Positions 1 through 8,958 of a stretch of 64,000 nt of DNA are shown here, in pieces (the first letter of the stretch is position 1; each line of letters begins with the position of its first letter). The translations under genes were made by a program, and so were the position numbers. The notes under the pieces are model-generated. The model was not told where the DNA came from. It saw nothing but the letters and a program-made list of their open reading frames with translations, and did not search any database. The stretch comes from CAZYJR01 sp964647905 (GTDB lineage Bacteria > Desulfobacterota > DSM-4660 > Desulfatiglandales > HGW-15), in assembly GCA_964647905.1 (NCBI GenBank), contig CAZYJR010000011.1, positions 1-64,000 of the forward strand, given 5' to 3'.

Positions 1-599
1 GCCGCAGCCAGGTAGGGGCCGTGGCTTGTGGACCTTACGCTCAGGAAGTCAAAAGATCTGACATTAATGGCTGCTGAAGAGTAGCTCACGTCGAACTTTG
101 CCCACGAGCCTTGGACGAATCGGCCCGAGCCGTCTGTCGAAAACGGGATGAGAATATCGTAATGACCGTCACCGTCCGCCTTGAAGCTGTCGACCCCTTT
201 TTGAATTTCGCTATCGGAGGGCATATCAAGGTCAGAGGAAGAACCGGCTAACGAAAAAGTCAAATTATCCGGATTCAGTGAAGGGTCGAAGTTGAAGTAC
301 CATTTGCTTACAAACTCTTCCACACCATCAGTCTCTGTCAATCCAGGGGCTTCCAGGGTCAAGGTAACATTACCCGAAGTTGTGCTCTCCTCGAACTTGG
401 CCGTGAGCCAGGGAGGACCCCCCACCGGATAAGGCTTCTCAGAGGTTACGTTTCCATCCGCGTCGACCTCGTCGGGGAACACGAAGTCATAGAGGTAAGC
501 AGCAGACGTCTCGGTGTGAAGTGTTTCCGCATTGACAAGCGGGGGCAGCAGGAGGCCTAGTGTGGCGAGGATCGGTATCCATAAGCGCATTATGGTCAT
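1..599 (-). CDS. Secreted protein, partial (likely PEP-CTERM type)
   Basis: The gene begins at 599 (or at the in-frame ATG at 590, giving MRLWIPILATLG) and runs off the left edge, so only about 199 residues are visible. The N-terminus is a clear Sec signal peptide: a short basic start, a Leu-rich core and an LVNA cleavage site near residue 24. The mature part is Ser/Asp/Gly-rich and beta-rich in character, with no catalytic motif that I recognise. Two other PEP-CTERM proteins and the exosortase-associated acyltransferase lie nearby, so I infer a surface protein whose C-terminal sorting signal lies beyond the window. The call of secretion is direct; the PEP-CTERM call is inference. Confidence 0.7.
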   Translation of the reverse strand, partial: MTIMRLWIPILATLGLLLPPLVNAETLHTETSAAYLYDFVFPDEVDADGNVTSEKPYPVGGPPWLTAKFEESTTSGNVTLTLEAPGLTETDGVEEFVSKWYFNFDPSLNPDNLTFSLAGSSSDLDMPSDSEIQKGVDSFKADGDGHYDILIPFSTDGSGRFVQGSWAKFDVSYSSAAINVRSFDFLSVRSTSHGPYLAA

Positions 600-754
600 T
601 GAGGTCTCTCCGGTTTGCTATACGCGTTCGCCTTATAGGCAGCAATAATCATGCCGTATGCTCAGGGCTCTGCAGGGGGAAAAATTGAAGTATTCAAATG
701 GCTTGTCGGTGATAGGAGGTCGAAGCGGGTGAATGAGCAATATGCTTCCAACAA

Positions 755-1153
755 TTGTATGAAAGCGATCTCCTAGATGTGGAATCAGAATGCACGCATG
801 TCTCGTGCCGGGACATGGGGATTGTGATCGCCGGAATCAATTTGAGCAAGAGGGTGAACGCAGGGACAACAGACGAATACCTGGTTATTCTCTTGAGCTT
901 CTCCGCCTCCAAGGACGGGCTGATCTTTGAGGGAACTGCTTCCTATAATATGGGGCAGGATGCTGGTAATGCCTCTTACAGAGGAGGAACAGTTACGCCG
1001 GATGCCGGTGACCCTTATGAGGCGCATGGTGGGGAGCCTGTGGTTGTTGATCTTAATGTGAGTCCCGTGCCTGAGCCGGCCACCCTGTCATTATTGGGAG
1101 TTGGGCTGGTTGACCTTGCAGGCATGGGGAGGAGAATCGTTAAGAAGGATTAG
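755..1153 (+). pseudogene. PEP-CTERM protein, 5'-truncated
   Basis: The last 30 residues form a typical PEP-CTERM sorting signal: PVPEPATLSLLGVGL, then a hydrophobic stretch and a basic end (GRRIVKKD). Such signals are processed by exosortase for surface anchoring. The protein has only 132 residues and the start has no signal peptide, which a PEP-CTERM substrate needs for export. The region upstream (600-754) contains no in-frame signal sequence that I could find. I read it as the 3' part of a surface protein gene that lost its beginning; a short frameshifted upstream part cannot be excluded. Confidence 0.55.
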
Positions 1154-1179
1154 GTCCCTGGAACTGACTTCCTTTGATC

Positions 1180-1213
1180 ATGGCCTACAAGACCTGACTC
1201 TCTTGTAGGCCAT
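1180..1213. terminator. Bidirectional hairpin between convergent genes
   Basis: A perfect 13-bp inverted repeat (ATGGCCTACAAGA at 1180-1192, its complement at 1201-1213) with an 8-nt loop sits between the convergent genes ending at 1153 and 1225. No strong T-run follows on either side, so it may act as a structure-only terminator or mRNA 3' end protector. Confidence 0.55.
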
Positions 1214-1224
1214 GTTGCTTGTGA

Positions 1225-3207
1225 TCACGGGCTCTGCTGGCCGGCCGCGAAAGCCTTGATCTCCGGGAGGTGGCGGCGGCAGGCCTCCGCGCCTGCCTCC
1301 ACGAGGGCGGGGACCCGGTGGAAGGCGTCCCAGGTGTATTCCTCGACGTCGGGGTAGAGGACCAGGTCGGCCTTTTGGGCGAAGTCGCGGGTGGCCTGGC
1401 CGTGGATGATGTTCATGGTGCGGGTGAGGACGCTCATGAGGCCGGGGGGTTTGCTGTCCGAGGCGGAAGCGATGCGGTGCTTTCCCCTTTCCACGCAGAC
1501 CGCGATCACCGTGTCGGCCCCCTTTTGGAGGAGTACGTCCACGGGGACGGGATTGAGCAGGCCGCCGTCCAGGAGCCAGCGGCCCTGGAAGTGGGCGGGG
1601 TTCATGATGCCGGGGAGGGAGATGCTGGCGCGGACCGCTTCGGCTACGCTGCCCGAATCTATGATGACCTCTTCTCCGGTGTGGTAGTCAACTGCCACGA
1701 CTGATGTGGGGATTTGGAGGTCCAGGAAGTCGGCGTTCTGGACCGCGTTGCGGATCATGCGAAGGAGCTTGGTGCCCCGGATTATTCCGTGGAGGGGGAT
1801 GGTGTAGTCGAAGATGGACCGCTGGACCCGGAGCTTGGAAGGGAGCTTGCTTTTGACGAGAGAGAGGGTGTGGTCGATGGAGGCGGAGTGGGCGTAGAGG
1901 CTTCCTACGAGGGCGCCTATGCTGGTGCCCGCTATCATGTCTATGTGAACGCCTTCCTCCTCGAGTACTTGGAGCACTCCCAGGTGGGCCCAGCCGCGGG
2001 CCCCGCCGGCCCCGAGGGCGAGGCCGATGCGCACTCCACCGAGCTCACGGGCCAGGGCGCGGGCCCCCCGGGCCGGGTACCCGGGCTCCTGATCGATGGA
2101 GTGGGGGGGGAGGCCCCGGGGGACCCAGATGGCGGGCGGCTCAGGGAGGCCGAGCTCGCGGGCGAGCTCGGCTCGGGCGATGCCGATGTCGCCTATGAGG
2201 TGGCTCACTCCTACGCGGAAGTGGTCCTTTCTGCCGCTGCATACGGATGTTATCTCGGAGAGGCGTCTCTTGACCTCGGGTAGGGCCGGGGGGGTGTTGT
2301 TGATCAGGACCAGGGCCCTGTCAGAGAGGCGTAGGATGCGGTGGCCTACCGGGCCTGGATTTACCGGGATGTTGAAGAGGACTATGTCGTAGCGCTGGCG
2401 GAGGAGGTCCATGAGGAGGGCCAGCTCGGTTTCCAGCTCGTGCCAGTACCGGCGGTCGCGTAGGTAGGGGAGGGCTATCACGTGGAAGCCCGAGGGGTGG
2501 CAGTGCCAGGCGGAGCGGAGGATCTTCCGGTAGGGGGCGGAGAAGGTGTCGAAGAGGTCAGGGGAGGTGCACTCACCGACCTCGGCCCCGAAGCGGGAGG
2601 GGCGGTTCTTGGCGTCCAGCTCCACCAGGAGGACTGATTTTCCCGATTCGCGGGTGAGGTGATAGGCGAGGCTGTAGATGAACCGGGATCTCCCGAGGTG
2701 ATTGTGGGTGGCGAGAGTCGCGAAGAAGCAGGGAGGGAGGTCTTCTTGGACGGCCTGGGAGCTCTCGGCGAAGCGGTGGGCGTAAAGCCTGCTCAGGTAT
2801 AGGCCGAGGCTGGGATTGGATTTTAGGAGGCTGTCGAAGCCGGTCTTGGCGAAGCGGTAGAGATGGGCGTCCAGGATCACGCGGATGGTGGCCGAGCGGG
2901 GCTTTCCCGAGAGGAGGGCCATCTCGCCGAAGAAGTCGCCCCGGTGGAGGGCGGTCACAAAGACCTCCTTTTCGCCGGCAGAGCCGTAGACGCCTACTGA
3001 GCCGGACTTTATGATGTACATGGAGTCGCCCGGGTCGCCTTCGTTGAAGACCGTGGTGCCTTTTTCCAGCAGGACGTCCTCGGCCTGGTGGGCGATCTCC
3101 AGTATCTGGGACTCGGGGATGGAGGAGAAGAGCGGGACCCGCCTGAGGAAGTCGGAGAGGTCCAGGGTCTTTTGATCGTCGGGTCTCTTGGCGGCAAGGT
3201 TTTCCAT
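1225..3207 (-). CDS. Cyclic-nucleotide-binding domain / patatin-like phospholipase
   Basis: A 660-residue three-part protein. Residues about 15-135 are a cNMP-binding fold (NEGDPGDSMYIIKSGSVGVY, then GDFFGEMALLSGKPRSATI). Residues about 160-370 look like a MinD/ParA-type domain that has lost its Walker A (THNHLGRSR in place of KGGxGKT) but keeps a YDIVLFNIP strand. Residues about 393-570 are a patatin hydrolase with the oxyanion-hole segment GAGGARG, the nucleophile motif GTSIG and the catalytic Asp in DGG (about residue 547). The overall plan recalls bacterial NTE/RssA-like lysophospholipases. The expected role is hydrolysis of phospholipid or lysophospholipid at the inner membrane, gated by a bound ligand. 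It is monocistronic and divergent from the DUF885 gene; the start ATG follows an AAAGGATGAG ribosome-binding region. Confidence 0.88.
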   Translation of the reverse strand: MENLAAKRPDDQKTLDLSDFLRRVPLFSSIPESQILEIAHQAEDVLLEKGTTVFNEGDPGDSMYIIKSGSVGVYGSAGEKEVFVTALHRGDFFGEMALLSGKPRSATIRVILDAHLYRFAKTGFDSLLKSNPSLGLYLSRLYAHRFAESSQAVQEDLPPCFFATLATHNHLGRSRFIYSLAYHLTRESGKSVLLVELDAKNRPSRFGAEVGECTSPDLFDTFSAPYRKILRSAWHCHPSGFHVIALPYLRDRRYWHELETELALLMDLLRQRYDIVLFNIPVNPGPVGHRILRLSDRALVLINNTPPALPEVKRRLSEITSVCSGRKDHFRVGVSHLIGDIGIARAELARELGLPEPPAIWVPRGLPPHSIDQEPGYPARGARALARELGGVRIGLALGAGGARGWAHLGVLQVLEEEGVHIDMIAGTSIGALVGSLYAHSASIDHTLSLVKSKLPSKLRVQRSIFDYTIPLHGIIRGTKLLRMIRNAVQNADFLDLQIPTSVVAVDYHTGEEVIIDSGSVAEAVRASISLPGIMNPAHFQGRWLLDGGLLNPVPVDVLLQKGADTVIAVCVERGKHRIASASDSKPPGLMSVLTRTMNIIHGQATRDFAQKADLVLYPDVEEYTWDAFHRVPALVEAGAEACRRHLPEIKAFAAGQQSP

Positions 3208-3352
3208 CTCATCCTTTGTCTTGACAAAGTCCCTCAGGGGGAAAAGAATGGAAGTTTAAGAATCAGCATTACCTTAGATTGCGGGATCTAGTCAAGGACC
3301 TGCGGCCTTCCTGTATCACAGCATTCGATTATAGAGGAGGAGGCGTTATACC

Positions 3353-5026
3353 GTGCCTCGGGATGAGCTCTCAAAGACCATAAGGGAATTCCGGGACAGG
3401 TACTTTAGGTTCTTTCCCAAGAAGGCCACGGAGCTCGGAAACCACGAGTATGACGACATACTGGGCAAATGGAACAAAGAGGGGGTGAGGGAACGGCTCA
3501 CCTTCCTCCAGCACTACCGGGATCTCATCAAGGACTCCCTCGAGATAGACGCCCTGATCCTCAAGAACATAATCGACAGTAACATATTTCATTTAAAAGT
3601 GCTAAGGCCTTACAAGAGGCCCGACTTTTTCGTCACCTATGCCCTGGACTCCGTCGACCGGCTGATACATCTGGTGGGAGAGGCCGAGGGCGCGGAGGAG
3701 AGGAGGAGGGTGGTCGACTCCCTGGTCTCCAGGGTGAACGGGTTTCCCGTGCTCTTCGAGCAGAGCAGGGAGTGGCTGGAGAAGACAACGCCTGTGAGCC
3801 GGAACCTGGCTCTTTATATGGTGGACTTCTTCCAGGAGTTTCTGGAGAAGGAGTACAGAGAATTCATATACTCCCTGGAGCTGGAAAGGGAATTCAATGA
3901 AAAGCTCCTGGGAGTGATCCCTTTCACCATTGAGAGCCTCCAGAGGTTTTCACATTTTGTAAAGACCCTGGAGGTGATCCCGCTCAATCATCCCTCGCTC
4001 AGGAGGCCGGGGAATTTCTTGAAGGACCTCTTCAGGCAGAAGTACCTCTTGGACTATACGGCCAAGGGGCTCCTGGGGACCGCTCAAGCCAAGATCGAGT
4101 CCATAACAGGGGAGATGGAGGAGGTCGCGGGCAAGGACCCGGAACGCTATTTCCAGGAGATGGTGGAGAGGAACGCCATGGCCTACTCCGGGAACGGCCT
4201 GAACCAGAGGATCATGGGGTACTTCAAGGACAAGGCCGAGGAGTTTTTCGGGTTTTGCGGGGAAAGCGGGCTGATTCCCACCCACAGGCTGCCGGAGATC
4301 GAGTGGACCCCTCTGTACAAGCGGAGGAGCTCTCCCCTGGCCTCGTATGTGCCCTGCGGGCCGTACGAGACATTGAGGAGCCACGGGGTGCTCTGGGTCT
4401 GCCCGGTGGAGGAGCCTCTGAGCAAGAAGGCCTTCAGGGAGAGGCGGTACATATACCACCGGCAGCAGATGAACAGCTTCATCATCCACGAGCTAATAGG
4501 CCATCATTTGCAGTTCGATCACATGCGGGAGGTGGATAGGGAGGCGTTCAAGCTCTCCAACAACCTGACCACGGACGAGGGCTTCGCCCTTTACGCAGAG
4601 GACGTCTTCACGGAGGAGTACGCAAAGACGCTGCGGGACCGGCAGGAAGCGGACGACATGCGGTTTTTCCAGAAAAAGGCCGAGCTAATGCGGGCCCACA
4701 GGGTGTATGTGGATGTGAGCCTTGCGACCGGGAGGCTTTCCCTGGAAGAAGCGGTCAGGTACTTCTCGGAGAAGAACTCCATGCCCGTTGAGACCGCACG
4801 GGCGGAGTGCGAGAAGTACTTCCTGAACCCCGGGACCGCCTCGTCTTATCTGGTGGGTAAGAGCGAGCTCATGGGGGTGAGGGAGTACCTGGAGGAGAAG
4901 TTCGGGGAGGGGTTTTCCCTGGCCCTCTTCCACCAGGGGCTGATCAACTACGGATCCATACCCATACCCATGATAAAGAGATCCATGCTGGAGAGGCTTT
5001 TCAGGGAGGAGAAGGTGATCACCTAG
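3353..5026 (+). CDS. DUF885-family zinc metalloprotein
   Basis: A 557-residue protein with the DUF885 signature: HELIGHHLQFDH near residue 379 (family form HE..PGHHLQ) and DEGFALYAED near 403 (family form EGWALYxE), which together are expected to bind a zinc ion as in gluzincin-like peptidases. There is no signal peptide, so it is probably cytoplasmic. Its substrate is unknown. The start is GTG at 3353 behind a GAGGAGGAGG Shine-Dalgarno region. It ends 15 bp before the acyltransferase gene with which it seems to form an operon, so a link to PEP-CTERM or lipid metabolism is possible but inferred only from position. Confidence 0.8.
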   Translation: MPRDELSKTIREFRDRYFRFFPKKATELGNHEYDDILGKWNKEGVRERLTFLQHYRDLIKDSLEIDALILKNIIDSNIFHLKVLRPYKRPDFFVTYALDSVDRLIHLVGEAEGAEERRRVVDSLVSRVNGFPVLFEQSREWLEKTTPVSRNLALYMVDFFQEFLEKEYREFIYSLELEREFNEKLLGVIPFTIESLQRFSHFVKTLEVIPLNHPSLRRPGNFLKDLFRQKYLLDYTAKGLLGTAQAKIESITGEMEEVAGKDPERYFQEMVERNAMAYSGNGLNQRIMGYFKDKAEEFFGFCGESGLIPTHRLPEIEWTPLYKRRSSPLASYVPCGPYETLRSHGVLWVCPVEEPLSKKAFRERRYIYHRQQMNSFIIHELIGHHLQFDHMREVDREAFKLSNNLTTDEGFALYAEDVFTEEYAKTLRDRQEADDMRFFQKKAELMRAHRVYVDVSLATGRLSLEEAVRYFSEKNSMPVETARAECEKYFLNPGTASSYLVGKSELMGVREYLEEKFGEGFSLALFHQGLINYGSIPIPMIKRSMLERLFREEKVIT

Positions 5027-5041
5027 GAGGGGGGGACGGCC

Positions 5042-5854
5042 ATGCTTTCTTACGGGAAGTTCAGGTTTGTGAAGGCGGATACCGAGGAGCTGAAGAAAGA
5101 GACCTATAAGCTGCGGTACCAGATCTACGTGGAGGAGTTCGGGTTCGAGGACCCGGAGGAGCACCCCGGGGGGATGGAGACGGACGAGTACGAGCCCTAT
5201 TCCATCCACTTCGCGGCGATTGACCATGAAGACAGAGTGGTAGGGACGATCCGGCTCATACTTAACTCGGAAAAGGGCTTCCCAATGGAGCATGCCGTGG
5301 AGCTCAGGTTCCCCGGGGAGAAGCCGCCGCCGGAGAAGACAGCCGAGGTATCCAGGCTGGCCGTGAGTAGGATCTATAGGCGAAGGCGGGAGGACGGCCA
5401 GTACGGTGTGGAGTCCTACCTCAAGGAATCCGAAGGGGGCGTCGTTCCAGACCACGGGCCCCCGCCAGAGGAGTACAAGAAGCGCAAGACCCCGGTGATC
5501 GTCATGGGCCTCTACCAGATCATGTACCACGAGAGCAAGAGGCTGGGACTCACCCACTGGTACATGATAACCGAGGAGAAGGTCTTCAATACGTTCAAGA
5601 GGTTCGGGTTCCTTTTCTACCCCATCGGCGAGCCCGTTCAGTACCACGGCCTCAGAACACCCTACCTGGGGGTCATTCACGACATGGAGCAGAAGGTGAT
5701 GCACGAGAACCCCTTCCTCTTGAAGCTGGTGCTGCGGGGCCTGGAGAAGGAGTACCACCCGGAGTTCAGCCTATGGGCCCAAATGAGGATGGTCATGACC
5801 CTGCCGGGCGTCGTCAAGAAGGGATTCCGCTACTGGAAGGGGCGCCTGCGGTGA
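5042..5854 (+). CDS. PEP-CTERM/exosortase-associated acyltransferase
   Basis: A 270-residue GNAT-fold protein resembling the exosortase-system acyltransferase family (related to acyl-homoserine-lactone synthases). Supporting parts are the N-terminal LRYQIYVEEFGFEDPEEHP, the central AAIDHEDRVVGTIRLI and the segment AEVSRLAVSR that typifies the family's CoA-binding core. Members occur in genomes with exosortase and PEP-CTERM substrates, where a quorum-signal or lipid-modifying role has been suggested but not settled. No exosortase gene lies in this window. The gene is 15 bp downstream of the DUF885 gene with a GGAGGGGG ribosome-binding site. Its 3' end abuts a broken VapC gene on the other strand. 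Confidence 0.85.
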   Translation: MLSYGKFRFVKADTEELKKETYKLRYQIYVEEFGFEDPEEHPGGMETDEYEPYSIHFAAIDHEDRVVGTIRLILNSEKGFPMEHAVELRFPGEKPPPEKTAEVSRLAVSRIYRRRREDGQYGVESYLKESEGGVVPDHGPPPEEYKKRKTPVIVMGLYQIMYHESKRLGLTHWYMITEEKVFNTFKRFGFLFYPIGEPVQYHGLRTPYLGVIHDMEQKVMHENPFLLKLVLRGLEKEYHPEFSLWAQMRMVMTLPGVVKKGFRYWKGRLR

Positions 5855-5915
5855 TCTCGCAGCTTGGCCTTTTCCGATGGAACAATGAGACAAGAGTATC
5901 CAGGAGATAGCTCAA
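5814..5915 (-). pseudogene. VapC (PIN toxin) 5' remnant
   Basis: Immediately overlapping the stop codon of the Phd-type antitoxin is a TTG-initiated frame reading LSYLLDTLVSLFHRKRPS, which has the usual N-terminus of a PIN toxin (YLLDT contains the first catalytic Asp). After about 20 codons, at about position 5856, it runs into the 3' end of the acyltransferase gene read backwards and meets a stop at 5814. The toxin body is missing, so this is a breakpoint remnant and the antitoxin is left without its partner. Identification rests on a short match plus the canonical antitoxin-toxin overlap. Confidence 0.5.
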
Positions 5916-6163
5916 AGCTCAACCTCCCTGGGTATGTCTTTAGTCCTTTTTAAGTCGATTTCTTCGCCATAGAGCGGAGATGATTTGAGAAATGAGATCA
6001 GGTCCTCTTTTGGTTTTGTTATTTTAGTATAATCTTTAAAGGAAATTAATACGGCTGTTTCAACTCCTCTTCGTGTAATTATTTGGGGTCCATTTTGCAA
6101 TGCTTCGTCAATAATTGCGCTTAGTCGATTCTTGACTTCCTGAAGTGGCCATGATTTCTTCAC
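5912..6163 (-). CDS. Phd/YefM-family antitoxin (orphan)
   Basis: An 83-residue protein with the Phd/YefM N-terminal DNA-binding fold: WPLQEVKNRLSAIIDEA, then GPQIITRRGVETAVLISFKDY. The C-terminal acidic/basic tail would normally wrap the toxin. Such proteins neutralise a PIN or RelE toxin and repress their own promoter. The toxin frame right after the stop is broken, so this copy is probably a relic or a stand-alone repressor. A GGGGGTGAT ribosome-binding sequence precedes the ATG. A degraded relative of this gene and its leader lies at 41897-42060. Confidence 0.8.
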   Translation of the reverse strand: MKKSWPLQEVKNRLSAIIDEALQNGPQIITRRGVETAVLISFKDYTKITKPKEDLISFLKSSPLYGEEIDLKRTKDIPREVEL

Positions 6164-6464
6164 TGATGATCACCCCCTCATAATTGCTGTCTGGCTTGTC
6201 TGGGAAAATAGCAGGGTTCGGTGTGAAGGCAACCGTTTTCGCGGAGTTTATGGATTCTGCTCTTGTTGGGGAAGAGTATGCCCCTTTTCCCAGCATGCCC
6301 TTTGTGTGAGCCGGCCTTGTTCAAAGGCCTTTTTCGTATTCCCAAGCGCCTCAAACGGTATTAGAGTGGCGTCCTGGTATGGGCCGCCTCCTTGCCGGGG
6401 AGGTCTCTGTGCTCGGCCCCGATATGTCTTGTTGAGTCACAACGGTTCCCGGAGAATGCCGGAC
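6164..6464. other. Intergenic region with duplicated TA leader
   Basis: About 300 bases without a confident gene. The part at 6170-6305 reads on the minus strand as the leader of the Phd antitoxin and resembles the segment at 41953-42070 base by base over long stretches (for example CCAGACAAGCCAGACAGCA here and CCGGACAGGCTAGACAGCA there). In the second copy that segment is the 3' end of a methyltransferase gene, so here it may be a relic of such a gene. The rest leads into the ABC transporter and contains no feature that I recognise. Confidence 0.4.
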
Positions 6465-8270
6465 ATGGCCGAAGCCGCTCCACTGAGAGAGAAGCTCCGC
6501 CACACCCTCAGGCTGGATCGGGCTGCGAGATTCGTCTTTAGGGCCGCTCCGGGGTGGACCCTGCTGAATGCGGGGCTGGCTGCGGTCCAGGCCCTGGTCC
6601 CGCTCCTTTCACTCTACCTGATCAAGCTGATTGTGGACTCCGTGGCCGAGGCGCTGGGAAGAGCCGACCCCCAGGAGGCACTGGGCCGGGTGCTGCTCTT
6701 TGTGGGGCTGGCCGGGGGGGTGGCCGTCTTGAACGCCCTAGCCCGGCTCGGGGCGGGCCTGGCGCAGGAGGCGCAGTCCCTTGCGGTCACCGACTACATG
6801 TACCGGGTGCTGCATGCCCGCTCCATTGGGGCGGATCTCGCCTACTACGAAAACCCGTCCTATTTCGACACGCTCCACCGGGCCCAGACCGAGGGGCCTC
6901 ACCGGCCCACCAGGATCGTCAACGGGCTGGTGAACGCGGCAAGGAGCGGGTTTTCACTGGCTGCCATGGCGGGGCTCCTGGTCTCGTTCCACTGGATCAT
7001 GGCGGTGGTCCTGGCCGCGGCCGCCCTGCCCGGGATCGTGGTGAAGACGCTCCACGCGGGGAGGATGTACCGGTGGCAGCGGAGGCGCACCCAGGACCTT
7101 CGCAGGGTCTCCTACCTCAACTGGCTGCTCACCGGCGCGTCCCATGCAAAGGAGGTGAGGCTCTTCGGGCTCGGGGGCCTGTTTTCCGGGTGGTTCGACG
7201 AGCTGAGAGGTTTGCTCAGAAGCGAGCAGATGGGAATATCGCGGAGGAGGGCGGCCTGGGAGCTGGGGGCGCAGGTTTGGGCCCTGCTGGCCGTCTTCGG
7301 GTCCCTGGCCTATATCGCGTATAGGGCCGTTCAGGGAGCCATCACCCTGGGGGACATGGTGATGTTCTTTCAGGCGTTTCAGCGGGGCCTGGGTTTTCTC
7401 CAGGAGATGCTGAGCGGCATGGCCGGGCTCTATGAGGACAATCTGTTCCTCAAGAACCTCTTCGAGTTCCTGGATATAGAGCCCGGGGTGCGGGACCCGG
7501 AGTCGCCCGTACCGGTGCCTTCTCCCATGAGGCGGGGGATAGAGGCCGACCGGGTGACCTTCAGGTACCCGGGGACGGACAGGCCGGCGCTAAAGGACGT
7601 ATCGCTCAGGGTGGGACCGGGGGAGGTGGTGGCCCTGGTGGGTGAGAACGGCTCGGGCAAGAGCACCCTGGTGAAGCTGCTCTGCCGGCTATACGACCCT
7701 GATCAGGGTGCGGTGCGGATGGATGGAGAGGATCTGAGACGGTTCCGGGTGGGGGAGCTCAGGCGGCGGTTCAGCGTGCTCTTTCAGGATTTCGTCCGGT
7801 ATCACATGACCGCGGGCGAGAACATCAGGCTGGGCGACATCGAGCTTTCCCCGGGGGAGCGGCGCATCGAGCAGGCGGCCCGGCGGGCCGGGATACACCG
7901 GCGCATAGAGCGGCTCCCCAGGGGCTATGAAACACAGCTCGGGAGGTTGTTCGAGGAGGGGGAGGAGCTGAGCGCGGGCGAGTGGCAGAAGGTGGCCCTT
8001 GCCCGGGCCTTTGTGAGGGACGCACAGGTGATAATCCTTGACGAGCCCACCTCTTCAATGGACGCCCGAAGCGAGTACGAGGTGTTCGAGGGCTTTCGAG
8101 GGCTACTGGACGGCCGAGCGGCCGTGCTGGTGAGCCACAGGTTTTCCACCGTGCGCCTGGCCGACCGGATCTACGTGTTCCAAGAGGGCCGGATCATCGA
8201 GGAGGGGAGCCACGAACAGCTCCTGGCCCTGGGCGGGACATATGCGGAGCTCTATGGGAAGCAGTCCTGA
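6465..8270 (+). CDS. ABC exporter, fused permease/ATPase
   Basis: A 601-residue half-transporter of the type that dimerises to export lipids, peptides or drugs. The N-terminal half has the hydrophobic helices of an exporter permease (for example LAAVQALVPLLSLYLIKLIV and AMAGLLVSFHWIMAVVLAA). The C-terminal ATPase has Walker A GENGSGKST, the Q-loop FQDF, the signature LSAGEWQKVALARA, Walker B VIILDEPTSSMD and the H-loop VSHRFS. The frame is open from 6306, but the ATG at 6465 has a GGAG at the proper distance while the ATG at 6456 sits directly on it. No substrate clue comes from the neighbours; it converges on and overlaps the 3' end of a PEP-CTERM gene. Confidence 0.88.
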   Translation: MAEAAPLREKLRHTLRLDRAARFVFRAAPGWTLLNAGLAAVQALVPLLSLYLIKLIVDSVAEALGRADPQEALGRVLLFVGLAGGVAVLNALARLGAGLAQEAQSLAVTDYMYRVLHARSIGADLAYYENPSYFDTLHRAQTEGPHRPTRIVNGLVNAARSGFSLAAMAGLLVSFHWIMAVVLAAAALPGIVVKTLHAGRMYRWQRRRTQDLRRVSYLNWLLTGASHAKEVRLFGLGGLFSGWFDELRGLLRSEQMGISRRRAAWELGAQVWALLAVFGSLAYIAYRAVQGAITLGDMVMFFQAFQRGLGFLQEMLSGMAGLYEDNLFLKNLFEFLDIEPGVRDPESPVPVPSPMRRGIEADRVTFRYPGTDRPALKDVSLRVGPGEVVALVGENGSGKSTLVKLLCRLYDPDQGAVRMDGEDLRRFRVGELRRRFSVLFQDFVRYHMTAGENIRLGDIELSPGERRIEQAARRAGIHRRIERLPRGYETQLGRLFEEGEELSAGEWQKVALARAFVRDAQVIILDEPTSSMDARSEYEVFEGFRGLLDGRAAVLVSHRFSTVRLADRIYVFQEGRIIEEGSHEQLLALGGTYAELYGKQS

Positions 8271-8958
8271 CGGTCCTGGAGGGGGTATACCTCCTGATCA
8301 CCCCGAGGATACCCAGCCCCGCGGCAAGAAGCGCCCAGGTCCCGGGTTCGGGCACCGGCGTGAGGTCGCTTCTCTTTGGGCCTTCCGTTACGGAGATGCC
8401 GGTTTGTTGGTAAAAGATGCCGTCGTAGTCGTTAGGATCAGTGAATGTCCAATCACCACCACCAGAGCCTACTAAAGAACGGTTTGCCCATTCACTGTCG
8501 CCAAAAGGGCTCTGCACATCATAGAATGCGAAGAGGAAACCCTTTTCCGGGAAAGGAGATGGATCATTGCTATCCCAAACGCTGCTATCGCCAGAGATAT
8601 CGTCACTAAACGTAATGGAATCATTAGCATCGGGATTATCGATGCTGAATTCGAAAGTAAGAGCCTTTCCATAAAACTCAGTGAACGCCCCGACAGGTAT
8701 CCTGAATGGATCGGTGTATTGCGGTCCGCTCACACCCTCCGGCCAATAAACGGTGTAGCTTAGCTCTGGTGAGTCGGATATAGCCGTGATATTCCAGAAT
8801 AAGCTGAACGCATTGAAACCGCCATCAGGAGCGGTGACCTGGGCCCAGATTCGGTCATTACTACTGTCTACAGTAGTGCCCCATGCGGGCGATTTACCAT
8901 CGGCCGCAAGGAAGCCTGTCAAAAGCAAAATACAGAATAAGATTTTGAGTCTCTTCAT
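8194..8958 (-). CDS. PEP-CTERM surface protein
   Basis: A 254-residue secreted protein. It has an N-terminal signal peptide (MKRLKILFCILLLTGFLAA), a Ser/Asp-rich beta-type body, and the PEP-CTERM signal PVPEPGTWALLAAGLGILGV followed by an Arg cluster. Exosortase would cleave near the Pro-Glu-Pro motif and anchor the body to the surface, probably with exopolysaccharide. Unusually, the frame continues about 33 residues beyond the Arg cluster, in a Pro/Arg-rich tail overlapping the ABC transporter's 3' end by 77 bp. Family members normally end right after the basic cluster, so the original stop was probably lost when the two genes came together. Confidence 0.85.
   Translation of the reverse strand: MKRLKILFCILLLTGFLAADGKSPAWGTTVDSSNDRIWAQVTAPDGGFNAFSLFWNITAISDSPELSYTVYWPEGVSGPQYTDPFRIPVGAFTEFYGKALTFEFSIDNPDANDSITFSDDISGDSSVWDSNDPSPFPEKGFLFAFYDVQSPFGDSEWANRSLVGSGGGDWTFTDPNDYDGIFYQQTGISVTEGPKRSDLTPVPEPGTWALLAAGLGILGVIRRYTPSRTVRTASHRAPHMSRPGPGAVRGSPPR

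Noticed and set aside
4685..5758. Minus-strand open frame of 357 codons
   Set aside because: Shadow of the DUF885 and acyltransferase genes; Leu/Val/His-rich antisense composition.
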